38,548 bases of DNA from assembly GCA_902801825.1 (NCBI GenBank), contig CADCJS010000007.1, forward strand, positions 1 to 38,548, written 5' to 3'. The stretch is from an uncultured Erysipelotrichaceae bacterium. GTDB taxonomy: Bacteria > Bacillota_I > Bacilli_A > RF39 > UBA660. The notes under the pieces were generated by a model. The model saw only the letters and a list, made by a program, of their open reading frames with translations. It ran no database searches and was not told the DNA's origin. The translations under genes were made by a program, and so were the position numbers. Shown piece after piece: positions 23,475-31,400 of the stretch; position 1 is the first letter of the stretch, and each line of letters starts with the position of its first letter.

Positions 23475-23571
23475 TGCTATCACTTCCTATATATTCATTA
23501 TATCACACTTTTTCATTAATTAATCACATCGTAAGATTACTATTTTAGGATTAGTTTTTTTTATCAAACTA

Positions 23572-23596
23572 AAAACCCTTATATTTAAAGGGTTTT
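23572..23596 (-). terminator. terminator following the rumA tail of repeat C
   Basis: Stem AAAACCCTT / AAGGGTTTT with a 7-nt loop and T-run on the minus strand, only a few nt past the tail's stop codon. This looks like an original rumA terminator. Confidence 0.85.
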
Positions 23597-23731
23597 ACGT
23601 TCAAGAACCATAACAATTTCAACATGACTAGTGTGCGGTCAACGAACATATCGTTTAACCATGTATTTGGTCAACGAACATATCAATTCATACCCACAGT
23701 TACCTACATGTATGCAGATAAAGAACATATC
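23597..23731 (-). repeat. cassette repeat C
   Basis: Cores at 23644-23652, 23676-23684 and 23723-23731; intervals 32 and 47 nt. The rumA tail at 23597-23626 reads HVEIVMVLERKTL and a stop, directly before a terminator. GGTCAACGAACATATC occurs twice. Confidence 0.85.
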
Positions 23732-23785
23732 ACTCTTTAGATTCATTTGAATGGTCGAAAAAACAAAAATATTTCGAACACTTAA

Positions 23786-24841
23786 TTATTTAATTTTTTT
23801 ATATTCTTTTTCTTTTGTTGGTGATTCAACTAAATATATTTTTTTATTAGTAAAATCTACTTGAATACTTGTTCCTAAAGGTAATAATCCGGTAGGATAT
23901 GCATGACCAATATTAATATTATATAAGACTGGCAATTCTTCTTTCTTAAATTCTTTTAAAACCTTTTTATAAACATCTTTATATTCTTCATAATACATTT
24001 CATCTTGTGGTTTTCCAACTACAATTCCTTTTATTACATCAAATATTCCTTGAGCACCTAAATTTCTTAAATAATATGTTACTAAATCAGGACTAGGTTT
24101 CTCTTCACTTGTTTCTAATAGTAATATTTTATCTTTCCATTCTTCTTTTGTTGGCCATATCTCAGTTCCAATTATCATTGGAAACACATCAATGCAACCA
24201 CCCAATAATTCGCCTGTTACAACACCTGATCCTTGTAGAACTTCATATCCATGTTCTTCAGGTATTGTTTTTTTAGCTGTATTCATGTTCTCTTCTTTCC
24301 AAGATACAAAATCATTTGACCATACTTCACTTGATTTAATTTCATAATTTTCACAATCACTAAATAAAATCTTTTCAACAGATTCTTTAGTATAATCAAA
24401 CATTTTTACATATTCACCAAATTCACATATAATTGAAGGTCCATAAAATGATACTAAATTAGCTTTATTCATCATAAAATGATTTACTGTAGTATCAGAA
24501 TATCCCATAAATATTTTTGGATTTTTTTTAATAATTTCATAATCTATATAAGGCAATAATCTTACTGAATCATCTCCACCAATAGCACAAAAGATTCCTT
24601 TAATTGATTCATCGCTAAATGCATCCATTAAATCCTGTGCTCTAGCATCTGGATGTTCATATATAAATTTACTACCTTTTAAAGCATTTGGCATTGTTAC
24701 AACTTCTAATCCAAAATCATCTTCTAATCTCTTTTTAGCAATATAATATTTATGAATGAATTTTTCGTCACCTAATATTCCACTAGATAAACTAACAATT
24801 GCAATTTTATCACCTTTTTTAAGCATTTCAGGTTTAAGCAT
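23786..24841 (-). CDS. S66 peptidase (LD-carboxypeptidase / MccF-like)
   Basis: Serine peptidase of family S66: either LD-carboxypeptidase trimming murein tetrapeptides or MccF-type immunity protein that cleaves peptide-nucleotide antibiotics. 351 residues. Nucleophile Ser in MGYSDTTVNHF near 115; the oxyanion region IFCAIGGDDSVRLLPYIDY near 83-101; Glu in ILLLETSEEKPSP near 245 and His in NINIGHAYPTGLLPLG near 314 complete the triad. The loop pattern and the length are closer to MccF, but this is not decisive. Terminator (24877-24899) and a -10 TATAAT precede it; ribosome binding site TAGGAGATGAT. Confidence 0.87.
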   Translation of the reverse strand: MLKPEMLKKGDKIAIVSLSSGILGDEKFIHKYYIAKKRLEDDFGLEVVTMPNALKGSKFIYEHPDARAQDLMDAFSDESIKGIFCAIGGDDSVRLLPYIDYEIIKKNPKIFMGYSDTTVNHFMMNKANLVSFYGPSIICEFGEYVKMFDYTKESVEKILFSDCENYEIKSSEVWSNDFVSWKEENMNTAKKTIPEEHGYEVLQGSGVVTGELLGGCIDVFPMIIGTEIWPTKEEWKDKILLLETSEEKPSPDLVTYYLRNLGAQGIFDVIKGIVVGKPQDEMYYEEYKDVYKKVLKEFKKEELPVLYNINIGHAYPTGLLPLGTSIQVDFTNKKIYLVESPTKEKEYKKIK

Positions 24842-24876
24842 AATATCATCTCCTAATGATATTATATCATAGAAAA

Positions 24877-24899
24877 AAAGATATCATTAAGATATCTTT
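24877..24899 (-). terminator. terminator following the rumA tail of repeat B
   Basis: Arms AAAGATATC / GATATCTTT with a 5-nt loop and a T-run on the minus strand. Confidence 0.85.
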
Positions 24900-24900
24900 A

Positions 24901-25038
24901 CTTCCTTTCTAAAACCATAACTGTTTCAACGTGCCTAGTATGGAGATGACGAACATGTCATTTTCATCGTTTTGGAGATAAAGAACTATCAATTCATCTC
25001 CATTGTTACAAGCAACATCGAGTATTACGAACATATTA
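24901..25038 (-). repeat. cassette repeat B
   Basis: Cores at 24951-24959, 24983-24990 (one base deleted) and 25029-25038 (last base changed); intervals 32 and 46 nt. The rumA tail at 24901-24933 reads RHVETVMVLERK and is the copy closest to the intact gene. The last core overlaps the stop of the GNAT gene. Confidence 0.85.
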
Positions 25039-25650
25039 CTTTAATTTTTTGTTGTTTTTATTTTCAAAATACATTTCTTTAGTTAAATAATATTGATAAT
25101 CTTCAACTGGGTCATCTACATATGTGTATTCAATCATTTTTGTTTCTTCCAATTTTTCAAAGCCAAACTTTTCCATTATTTTCCATGATGACTGATTTTG
25201 AATGGCTGCTCCTGTCTTTATTTCTTCTATTTCACATTCATTAAACATATAATCCATCATAGCTTGAGCGGCTTCATAACCATACCCATGCCCTTTATAT
25301 TTAGGATCAATATACCATCCTACCCCTCTAATGCTAGGATTATCTGTTTCATAACCTTCATCACTTGCTTTGTGACACGATACTCTTCCAATACATTCAC
25401 CAGTACCTTTTAGAAATACACTCCATTTGAATACATCTGGATCATTCGCATGCTTCATATCTTCCTTGTAATATTCTTCTTGTTTATCCCAATCTTTTAG
25501 CTTTTCAGCAAATTTTTTTGGAACAGTTAAATAATATCTATTAACATCTGGATTCATTAACACACTCCATAAATATTTTTGTTCATCCATTGTTTGTGCT
25601 CTTAATATTAATCTTTCTGTTTCTAATGTTTTACTACCTAAATTTTTCAT
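25036..25650 (-). CDS. GNAT acetyltransferase (RimJ/RimL-like)
   Basis: Acetyl-CoA-dependent N-acetyltransferase, 204 residues. Opens with TLETERLILRAQTMDE, the usual RimJ/RimL start. The CoA-binding region is GVGWYIDPKYKGHGYGYEAA near 110-129, and NQSSWKIMEKFGFEKLEE near 150-167 is the C-terminal motif B. Target unknown; could be a protein, antibiotic or small molecule. It starts only 3 nt after the rumA stop, and AGAAAGGAAGT of the last rumA codons is its ribosome binding site. It is therefore translated from the rumA transcript: first position of the array. Confidence 0.9.
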   Translation of the reverse strand: MKNLGSKTLETERLILRAQTMDEQKYLWSVLMNPDVNRYYLTVPKKFAEKLKDWDKQEEYYKEDMKHANDPDVFKWSVFLKGTGECIGRVSCHKASDEGYETDNPSIRGVGWYIDPKYKGHGYGYEAAQAMMDYMFNECEIEEIKTGAAIQNQSSWKIMEKFGFEKLEETKMIEYTYVDDPVEDYQYYLTKEMYFENKNNKKLK

Positions 25651-25653
25651 ATT

Positions 25654-26883
25654 TTACTTCCTTTCTAAAACCATAACTGTTTCAACATGATACGTATTAG
25701 GAAACATATCATATGCATTTATTTCTTTTATTATGTATTTTTGTTTTAATATATTATAGTCTCTTGCTAAGGTAATTGGATTACAAGATATATATACTAT
25801 TTTTTTTGGAGATATTTTTAATATAGAATTAAGTGTTTTTTTATCACTACCACTTCTTGGTGGATCTAATACTATATTATCTATATTTAATTTTTTTAAT
25901 GTTTCAATTCTGTTTTCTACTTTTGAACAAATAAATTCCACATTATTAATGTTATTATTTTTGATATTATTATTTGAGTCTTTAACTGCATCTTTTACTG
26001 ATTCTATACCTATTACTTTTTTACATTTTTTAGATAATAACATAGTTATAGTACCTGTTCCAGAATATAGATCTAATGTTGTATCAGACTTATCAATATA
26101 ACTTATCGCTTTTTTATACATCATTTCACTTATTTGTTTATTAACTTGAAAAAATGATTTTGGTGATATATTAAATCTCAAATCCTCTATTTTTTCTATT
26201 AATACTTTTTCTCCATATTCTAATTTATTTTTTATATAAATACTATTTATATTTTTAAAGTTATTTATAAATATTTCTTTATAATCATTATTAATATTAT
26301 CAATAGAAATCATTATTTTATTATTAATAACTCTAATCATAATTTCATTAATTTTATTATCTTGATATTTATTAATAAAAAGCTTAATATTCTTTAATAA
26401 TATATTTATTTTATCATCTATTATAAAACAATTATCTATTTCAATAAGTTCATTTGTTTTCTCTTTATAAAAACCTATTTGATTATTAACCACTTTAAAA
26501 ACAACTTTATTTCTGTAATTTAAATTATTTTGTGAATAAATATTACTTATATTTATATCTTCATTACATATTTTTTTAAATATAGATTTTATTTTATTTT
26601 TTTTAAAATTTAATTGTGCATTATAATTTATATGCATTAAATTACAACCGCCACATTCATTATAATAAGGACAAATTATATCTACTCTTTCATCGCTTTT
26701 TTTAATAATATCTATTAAAGATGCTTCATAATAATTCTTATTAATTTTATTTATTCTTATTTTCACTTCTTCATTTGGTAATGCACCATCAACAAATATA
26801 ACAATTTTATTATAAATAGCGATGCCTTTTCCTTCATTATTTAATCTATCTATTTTTACAATTAATTCATCATTAATATTCAT
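25654..26883 (-). CDS. rlmCD: 23S rRNA (uracil-C5)-methyltransferase RumA/RlmCD type
   Basis: Makes 5-methyluridine in 23S rRNA with S-adenosylmethionine. 409 residues. TRAM domain (LIVKIDRLNNEGKGIAIYN) at 6-60; iron-sulfur Cys in CPYYNECGGCNLMH near 70; SAM motif DLYSGTGTITMLLS near 273; DPPRSG near 343; catalytic Cys in YISCNP near 370. The C-terminus reads NAYDMFPNTYHVETVMVLERK in two steps (NAYDMFPNTY, HVETVMVLERK). The codons for HVETVMVLERK recur, with synonymous changes, in repeats B to H, and the codons for DMF equal the array's core. The gene is intact, so each insertion must have restored its end. Gene symbol between rlmCD and rlmD is by family; specificity is not visible. Confidence 0.93.
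   Translation of the reverse strand: MNINDELIVKIDRLNNEGKGIAIYNKIVIFVDGALPNEEVKIRINKINKNYYEASLIDIIKKSDERVDIICPYYNECGGCNLMHINYNAQLNFKKNKIKSIFKKICNEDINISNIYSQNNLNYRNKVVFKVVNNQIGFYKEKTNELIEIDNCFIIDDKINILLKNIKLFINKYQDNKINEIMIRVINNKIMISIDNINNDYKEIFINNFKNINSIYIKNKLEYGEKVLIEKIEDLRFNISPKSFFQVNKQISEMMYKKAISYIDKSDTTLDLYSGTGTITMLLSKKCKKVIGIESVKDAVKDSNNNIKNNNINNVEFICSKVENRIETLKKLNIDNIVLDPPRSGSDKKTLNSILKISPKKIVYISCNPITLARDYNILKQKYIIKEINAYDMFPNTYHVETVMVLERK
25657..25710 (-). repeat. parent copy A: rumA 3' end and core
   Basis: Intact version of the tail (25657-25689) and of the core AAACATATC (25702-25710), here the codons DMF in frame with the tail 12 nt away. In the other copies extra bases between core and tail break the frame. 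Confidence 0.85.
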
Positions 26884-26953
26884 AAGTCACTCCTAAATAA
26901 TATTATACTATATTTTTTTATTTTTTGGTTAAACTATTATAAAGGAGTTTATT

Positions 26954-28327
26954 ATGAATATTAACTACGTATTAAAAAATATAAAAAATCCAGATGTAAA
27001 AATAAGAAAAATAAATAATTTAGTATATATTATTTTTATAGAATCTATATGTAATACTAGTGTTATTAATGATTTTATAGTAAAACCTATAATTAAATAT
27101 AAAATTAATAATATGAAAGATTTAAATAATAATATATATAATAGTCAAAAAATAAAAATATATGATTATAAGAAGTTTTATAAATTATTATATTCTGGTT
27201 TTTGTATAATTTGCATTAATAATAAATTTATTGGATTTGAAACTAAAGGAACATTAGATAGTGGTATATTAGTTTCTACTAATGAAAAAAGTATTAAAGG
27301 TCCTAAAGATGCTTTTACAGAAAATTATCAAATTAATATTGGTTTAATAAGAAAGAGAATTAGAAGTAATAATTTAGTAATTAAAGAAATGACTGTTGGT
27401 AAAGATAGTATTACAAATATAAGTATGATATACATGAAAAATATTTGTAATAAAAATTTTGTTAAAAAAATTGAAAAAAAATTGAATTTAATAAATATAG
27501 ATTATGTTGCGAATAGTAATTATATTTCAGAGTTATTAGATAAAAATAATAATATATTTCCAACTACACTTAGTACTGAAAGACCTGATTTAGCTTCATT
27601 TTCTATTATGAAAGGAAAAATCATAATAATTGTAGAAAATTCACCACAAGTATTAGTTCTACCTACTTTTTTTATTGATCATATTAAAACTCAGGATGAT
27701 TATTATCAAAATTCGAAAAATATTACTATTACTAGAATTATTAGATTTATAGCACTTATATTATCTATACTAGTTCCTAGTTTATATTTAGCATTAACTA
27801 CTTTTAATCAAGAAACTTTACCACTATCTTTATTAATTAATTTTTCAATGCAGAGAGAAGGAATACCTTTTCCTTCATTTATAGAAGCTTTACTTCTATG
27901 GTTAATATTTGAAATATTAAAAGAATCTGATACTAGAATACCTTATGTATTTGGTACTTCTATGTCAATTGTAGGAGCTTTAGTGTTAGGAGATGCGTCT
28001 GTTTCTGCAGGTTTAATATCTCCTATAATGATAATAATAATATCTATAAGTGCGATTTCTACTTTTTTATTTAGTGATAATGATATGGTTAATTCTTTAA
28101 GATTCTATAAGTTATTATTCTTATTACTTTCTTCCATTGTTGGTATATATGGTATTTTTATATCTTCATTAATTCTTATTATAAAACTTTGTAATATGAA
28201 ATCATATGATTATGATTATATTAATTTTGAGAATAAAAAAGATTTATTTGATTCTTTAATTCTAAGTAAAAAGTATAAATTTAATAAAAGAGAAAGTTAT
28301 TTAACTAAAAATATAAAAAGGAGATAA
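26954..28327 (+). CDS. gerA: spore germinant receptor subunit A (GerA/GerKA family)
   Basis: Inner-spore-membrane subunit of a nutrient germinant receptor that triggers germination. 457 residues: cytoplasmic N-terminal domain to about 265 (IKRKRIRSNNLVIKEM-type segment LIRKRIRSNNLVIKEMTVGK near 137, then TLSTERPDLASFSIMKG), followed by about five transmembrane helices. The family block is FSMQREGIPFPSFIEALL near 300-318 with RIPYVFGTSMSIVGALVLG near 333. ATG with AAAGGAG. First gene of gerA-gerC-gerB, divergent from rumA. Confidence 0.94.
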   Translation: MNINYVLKNIKNPDVKIRKINNLVYIIFIESICNTSVINDFIVKPIIKYKINNMKDLNNNIYNSQKIKIYDYKKFYKLLYSGFCIICINNKFIGFETKGTLDSGILVSTNEKSIKGPKDAFTENYQINIGLIRKRIRSNNLVIKEMTVGKDSITNISMIYMKNICNKNFVKKIEKKLNLINIDYVANSNYISELLDKNNNIFPTTLSTERPDLASFSIMKGKIIIIVENSPQVLVLPTFFIDHIKTQDDYYQNSKNITITRIIRFIALILSILVPSLYLALTTFNQETLPLSLLINFSMQREGIPFPSFIEALLLWLIFEILKESDTRIPYVFGTSMSIVGALVLGDASVSAGLISPIMIIIISISAISTFLFSDNDMVNSLRFYKLLFLLLSSIVGIYGIFISSLILIIKLCNMKSYDYDYINFENKKDLFDSLILSKKYKFNKRESYLTKNIKRR

Positions 28328-28329
28328 AT

Positions 28330-29472
28330 ATGAAAAAGATAATACTATTACTATTTATTTTTTTATTTACAGGTTGTTTTAATTATGGAGAATTAAATAA
28401 AATGGCTATTGTCACTTCTATTGGAATTGATAAAGTTAAAGATAAGTACTTAGTAAGTGTACAAGTTATTAATGCTAAAAAAGATAATGAAAAAGGATCT
28501 AATATAACTGTTTATACTCAAAAAGGTCATACTATTTTTGAAGCACTTAGAGAAACCACTTTAAAGTCACCTAAAAAATTATATGGTGGACATATGGAAA
28601 AATTAGTATTATCTAAAGAAGTAGCTGAAGATGGAATTATTAATGTTATTGATAGTTTTGAAAGAATAAGTGATATAAAGAATGAATTTAATATTATTAT
28701 CTTAGAAAATGGTAAAGCTTATAATTTATTAAAAATATTAACTACTTCTGAAAATATACCTGCTGAATATGTTAAACATACTATTGATATTGCTTCTAAG
28801 TATACTTCTTTAACATATTCTACTAAATTAGATGAGTTTTTATCATTATATTTAAAAAAAGGTATTGATCCAGTTATACCTTTAATTAAAGTTAATAATT
28901 ATAACAAGGATGGAAGTACGTTAGAAAATATTAATACTTCTTCCCCTATTTCAAAAATATCTACAATAGAAAAATTAGGATTAACTAAAAATGGAAAACT
29001 AATTGATTATTTAAATAAAAATGAAACAATAGGATATAATTTTTTAAAAAAAGGAAAAAATAAAACTATTATTAGTTTAAAATGTGATAATAATAATTAT
29101 ATTTCATTAACATTAAGTAATAAAACTAAATATAAAATAAAAAAAGATAATAATAAATATTTTGTTAAATATATTTTAAATATTAGTGGTACAGTAAATG
29201 AATATAATTGTGATAAAGATTTAAATAATAAAAAAAATTTAAGAAGAATAGAAAAAAAGGTTAAGAAAAAAATTGATAATTATTTAAATCAAACAATAAA
29301 TAAGCAGTATAATTCAAATTCTAAATTTTTAGGATTAGAAAATATAATATATTTACAAAATTACAAATATAATAATGAAAAAATTATTGTTAAAACAAAT
29401 ACTAATGTATTAATAAAAGATATTGGTCAAACAAATAAATCATTAAAAGGAGCTAAAAAGGATGAAGAATAA
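28330..29472 (+). CDS. gerC: spore germination lipoprotein subunit C (GerC family)
   Basis: Lipoprotein of the germinant receptor, anchored at the outer face of the inner spore membrane. 380 residues. Lipobox LFTGCF near 13-18 after a short hydrophobic signal; Cys17 would be lipidated. N-terminal pattern GCFNYGELNKMAIVTSIGID matches the W-D/N-x-x-E-I-x-x-x family start. The second half carries long Asn/Lys-rich stretches typical of this genome. 2 nt after gerA with AAAAGGAG. Confidence 0.92.
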   Translation: MKKIILLLFIFLFTGCFNYGELNKMAIVTSIGIDKVKDKYLVSVQVINAKKDNEKGSNITVYTQKGHTIFEALRETTLKSPKKLYGGHMEKLVLSKEVAEDGIINVIDSFERISDIKNEFNIIILENGKAYNLLKILTTSENIPAEYVKHTIDIASKYTSLTYSTKLDEFLSLYLKKGIDPVIPLIKVNNYNKDGSTLENINTSSPISKISTIEKLGLTKNGKLIDYLNKNETIGYNFLKKGKNKTIISLKCDNNNYISLTLSNKTKYKIKKDNNKYFVKYILNISGTVNEYNCDKDLNNKKNLRRIEKKVKKKIDNYLNQTINKQYNSNSKFLGLENIIYLQNYKYNNEKIIVKTNTNVLIKDIGQTNKSLKGAKKDEE

Positions 29473-30499
29473 AATAAATAATATAAATTTTTCTACTATT
29501 ATTTTTTTTATAAGTCAACAAAGTTTTTTAGGTATAGGTTTATTAAAAATACTTACTTTAACAAGACAAAATTCTATTTATGTAAGTTTTATCAGTAGTA
29601 TTTTTACACTATTTATTTTATTATTTTTTCTTTCATATTTTAATTATTTACCTAATTATAATATAAAAGATAAAATTAAAATAACTTATAAAAAAACAAA
29701 TAAAATTATTAATTTATTTATTCTCTTATTTACTATTTTATTCTTTATTTATTCTTTATTATTATTATCTATTTATATTCAAAATAAATATTTAAATGAG
29801 ACTCCAAAAATATTAATAATATTATTATTCTTAATACCGACTGTTTATAGTGTAAATTGTGGGATAAAAACTATATCTAAAACTTCATTTATACTTTTTA
29901 TTATTTCTATATTAGATTATATATTTATGTTTATAGGAATTACAAAATATATTAATTTTGAAAATTTTAAACCTTTATTTGAAGTAAAATATAATAATTT
30001 ATTATTATCATCTATAAATTATTCTATATATTTATGTTCTTCTTTATTTTTAATTTGTTCAGTTTCTAAAAATGATTTAGAAAAACCTAAAAGTATTAAT
30101 AAGCATATAATTATATTTATTATGTTATGTAATTTTTTTATATTTTTATTATTATTTGGAATTATAGGAGTTTTTGGTATAGATTTATCATTAATATTTG
30201 ATTTTCCTGGATATATATTAACTAAAAAAATAAATTTTTTTGATTTTATTAATCATATAGAAAATATAATATCATTAGTATGGTTAATAGGTATTTTTTT
30301 CAATTGTGTGATGAGTTTATATTTAATAAAAATATATATTAAATCAAATAGATTATATTATTTAACTATTCTTACTTGTTTGTTAGTATCATCTTTATTT
30401 TTTAATAATTCAAATTTATTGTTAGTTTTTATTAGAAAATATTATGCTTTACCATTTATTGTTTTATTTTTAATTATGTTAAAAAGGAATAAAAATTAA
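29462..30499 (+). CDS. gerB: spore germination permease subunit B (GerB family)
   Basis: Amino-acid-permease-like subunit, the likely germinant sensor of the receptor. 345 residues, about ten transmembrane helices. The N-terminal ISQQSFLGIGLLKILTLTRQ near 14-33 is the expected first helix region; PTVYSVNCGIKTISK near 125 is a family segment. It overlaps gerC by 11 nt. The last codons and stop lie in a 34-bp perfect palindrome shared with the convergent glycosylase gene. Confidence 0.92.
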   Translation: MKNKINNINFSTIIFFISQQSFLGIGLLKILTLTRQNSIYVSFISSIFTLFILLFFLSYFNYLPNYNIKDKIKITYKKTNKIINLFILLFTILFFIYSLLLLSIYIQNKYLNETPKILIILLFLIPTVYSVNCGIKTISKTSFILFIISILDYIFMFIGITKYINFENFKPLFEVKYNNLLLSSINYSIYLCSSLFLICSVSKNDLEKPKSINKHIIIFIMLCNFFIFLLLFGIIGVFGIDLSLIFDFPGYILTKKINFFDFINHIENIISLVWLIGIFFNCVMSLYLIKIYIKSNRLYYLTILTCLLVSSLFFNNSNLLLVFIRKYYALPFIVLFLIMLKRNKN

Positions 30500-30514
30500 T
30501 TTTTATTCCTTTTT
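30481..30514. terminator. bidirectional terminator, perfect 34-bp palindrome
   Basis: Arms AAAAAGGAATAAAAATT and its exact complement. The stop codons of gerB and of the convergent glycosylase overlap at 30496-30499 inside it, and both proteins end in KRNKN. Confidence 0.9.
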
Positions 30515-31326
30515 GAATTAAACATATATTGAATTGCGATTGCAGAGTATTTATTATATTTTTCTTTTGTAAATTTTGTTATTTCTTTAATTGTGTTTAA
30601 ATTATAGTTTTCTTTCATATATTTTTTTACCCAAGTATCTATAGGAAACACATCAAATCTTTGATAACCAAATAATAATATACAAGATGCAACTTTTTCA
30701 CCTATTCCTTTATTTTCCATTAAGTATTTCATAGCACTCTCTGTATCTAGATTAGATATTAAATCTAAAGATATTTCATCATTATTAAGTTTATTTACAA
30801 ATTCATAAATATATTTATCTCTAAAACCTGTTTTTAATTTTCTAAGATCTTCTATACTGCATTTACTTAATTCTTGTTTATTTGGAAATAAATAATATTC
30901 TTTATCATTAAACATAACTTTTTTACCATATTTTTTAGAAATATTATCAAGTGCATTTTTTATTTGTGGCACACCATTATTCGCAGATAATATATAACTA
31001 ATAATAACTTCAAAATGTGGTTCTCTAATCATTTTTAAACCATTAGAGTATTCTATAATGTCCTTTAAATTATTATCTTGATTTATTAAAAATTTATTTA
31101 TTTCTTCATAATCTCTATCTAAATCAAAGTATTCTCTTACAATTATATCTAAATTATTATTATTATTTGAATTAATAATTAAATTATTATTATCTTTTTT
31201 AATATTAATAACTCTATCACTTAATATTACAGTATATGAATTATCAATTTCTTTATCATATCTAAATATTTGACCACAAGTTATGGTTTTATCTAAATCA
31301 AAATTTCTTACATTTTTAATAATCAT
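30496..31326 (-). CDS. 8-oxoguanine DNA glycosylase, OGG1-type
   Basis: Bifunctional glycosylase/AP lyase removing oxidised guanine. 276 residues: N-terminal OGG domain (FDLDKTITCGQIFRYDKE near 9-26, including TCGQ/FRY), then HhH-GPD domain. The HhH hairpin is NKGIGEKVASCILLFGY near 211-227; its Lys in GEKVASC is the expected Schiff-base residue, and the Asp of FPIDTWVKK near 236 is the catalytic acid. GFRDKYI near 167 fits too. ATG with GGTGA. Alone, convergent with gerB. Confidence 0.92.
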   Translation of the reverse strand: MIIKNVRNFDLDKTITCGQIFRYDKEIDNSYTVILSDRVINIKKDNNNLIINSNNNNNLDIIVREYFDLDRDYEEINKFLINQDNNLKDIIEYSNGLKMIREPHFEVIISYILSANNGVPQIKNALDNISKKYGKKVMFNDKEYYLFPNKQELSKCSIEDLRKLKTGFRDKYIYEFVNKLNNDEISLDLISNLDTESAMKYLMENKGIGEKVASCILLFGYQRFDVFPIDTWVKKYMKENYNLNTIKEITKFTKEKYNKYSAIAIQYMFNSKRNKN

Positions 31327-31400
31327 AAATTCACCATCTTTATTTTAACATATTAGAATAAAAAAGAAAAATTAGAAAAAAATAATATTAGGTGAATGAA

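Larger units (their letters stand above)
16104..25710. mobile_element. integron-like cassette array at the 3' end of rumA
   Basis: About 9.6 kb in which small genes alternate with repeats. Seven repeats (B-H, listed separately) each carry a copy of the rumA 3' end and two or three GAACATRTC cores; the intact rumA at the right end carries the parent copy (A). Genes are on the minus strand except one NUDIX gene. Contents: GNAT, S66 peptidase, HAM1, NUDIX, histidine phosphatase, repeat protein plus partner, NUDIX (plus strand), NUDIX, a doubtful small frame, uracil-DNA glycosylase, GNAT-YoaP. The left limit is uncertain: the two leftmost genes lack a rumA tail but share the motif ATCGCAATAT with other cassette ends. 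Uracil methyltransferase (rum) genes are known integration targets of some streptococcal phages and conjugative elements; a recombinase is not found here. Mechanism is inferred. Confidence 0.7.

Noticed and set aside
17808-25038. A classical integron
   Set aside because: No integron integrase is present and I could not find the GTTRRRY core of attC sites. The array is integron-like in layout only, so I describe it by its own repeats.
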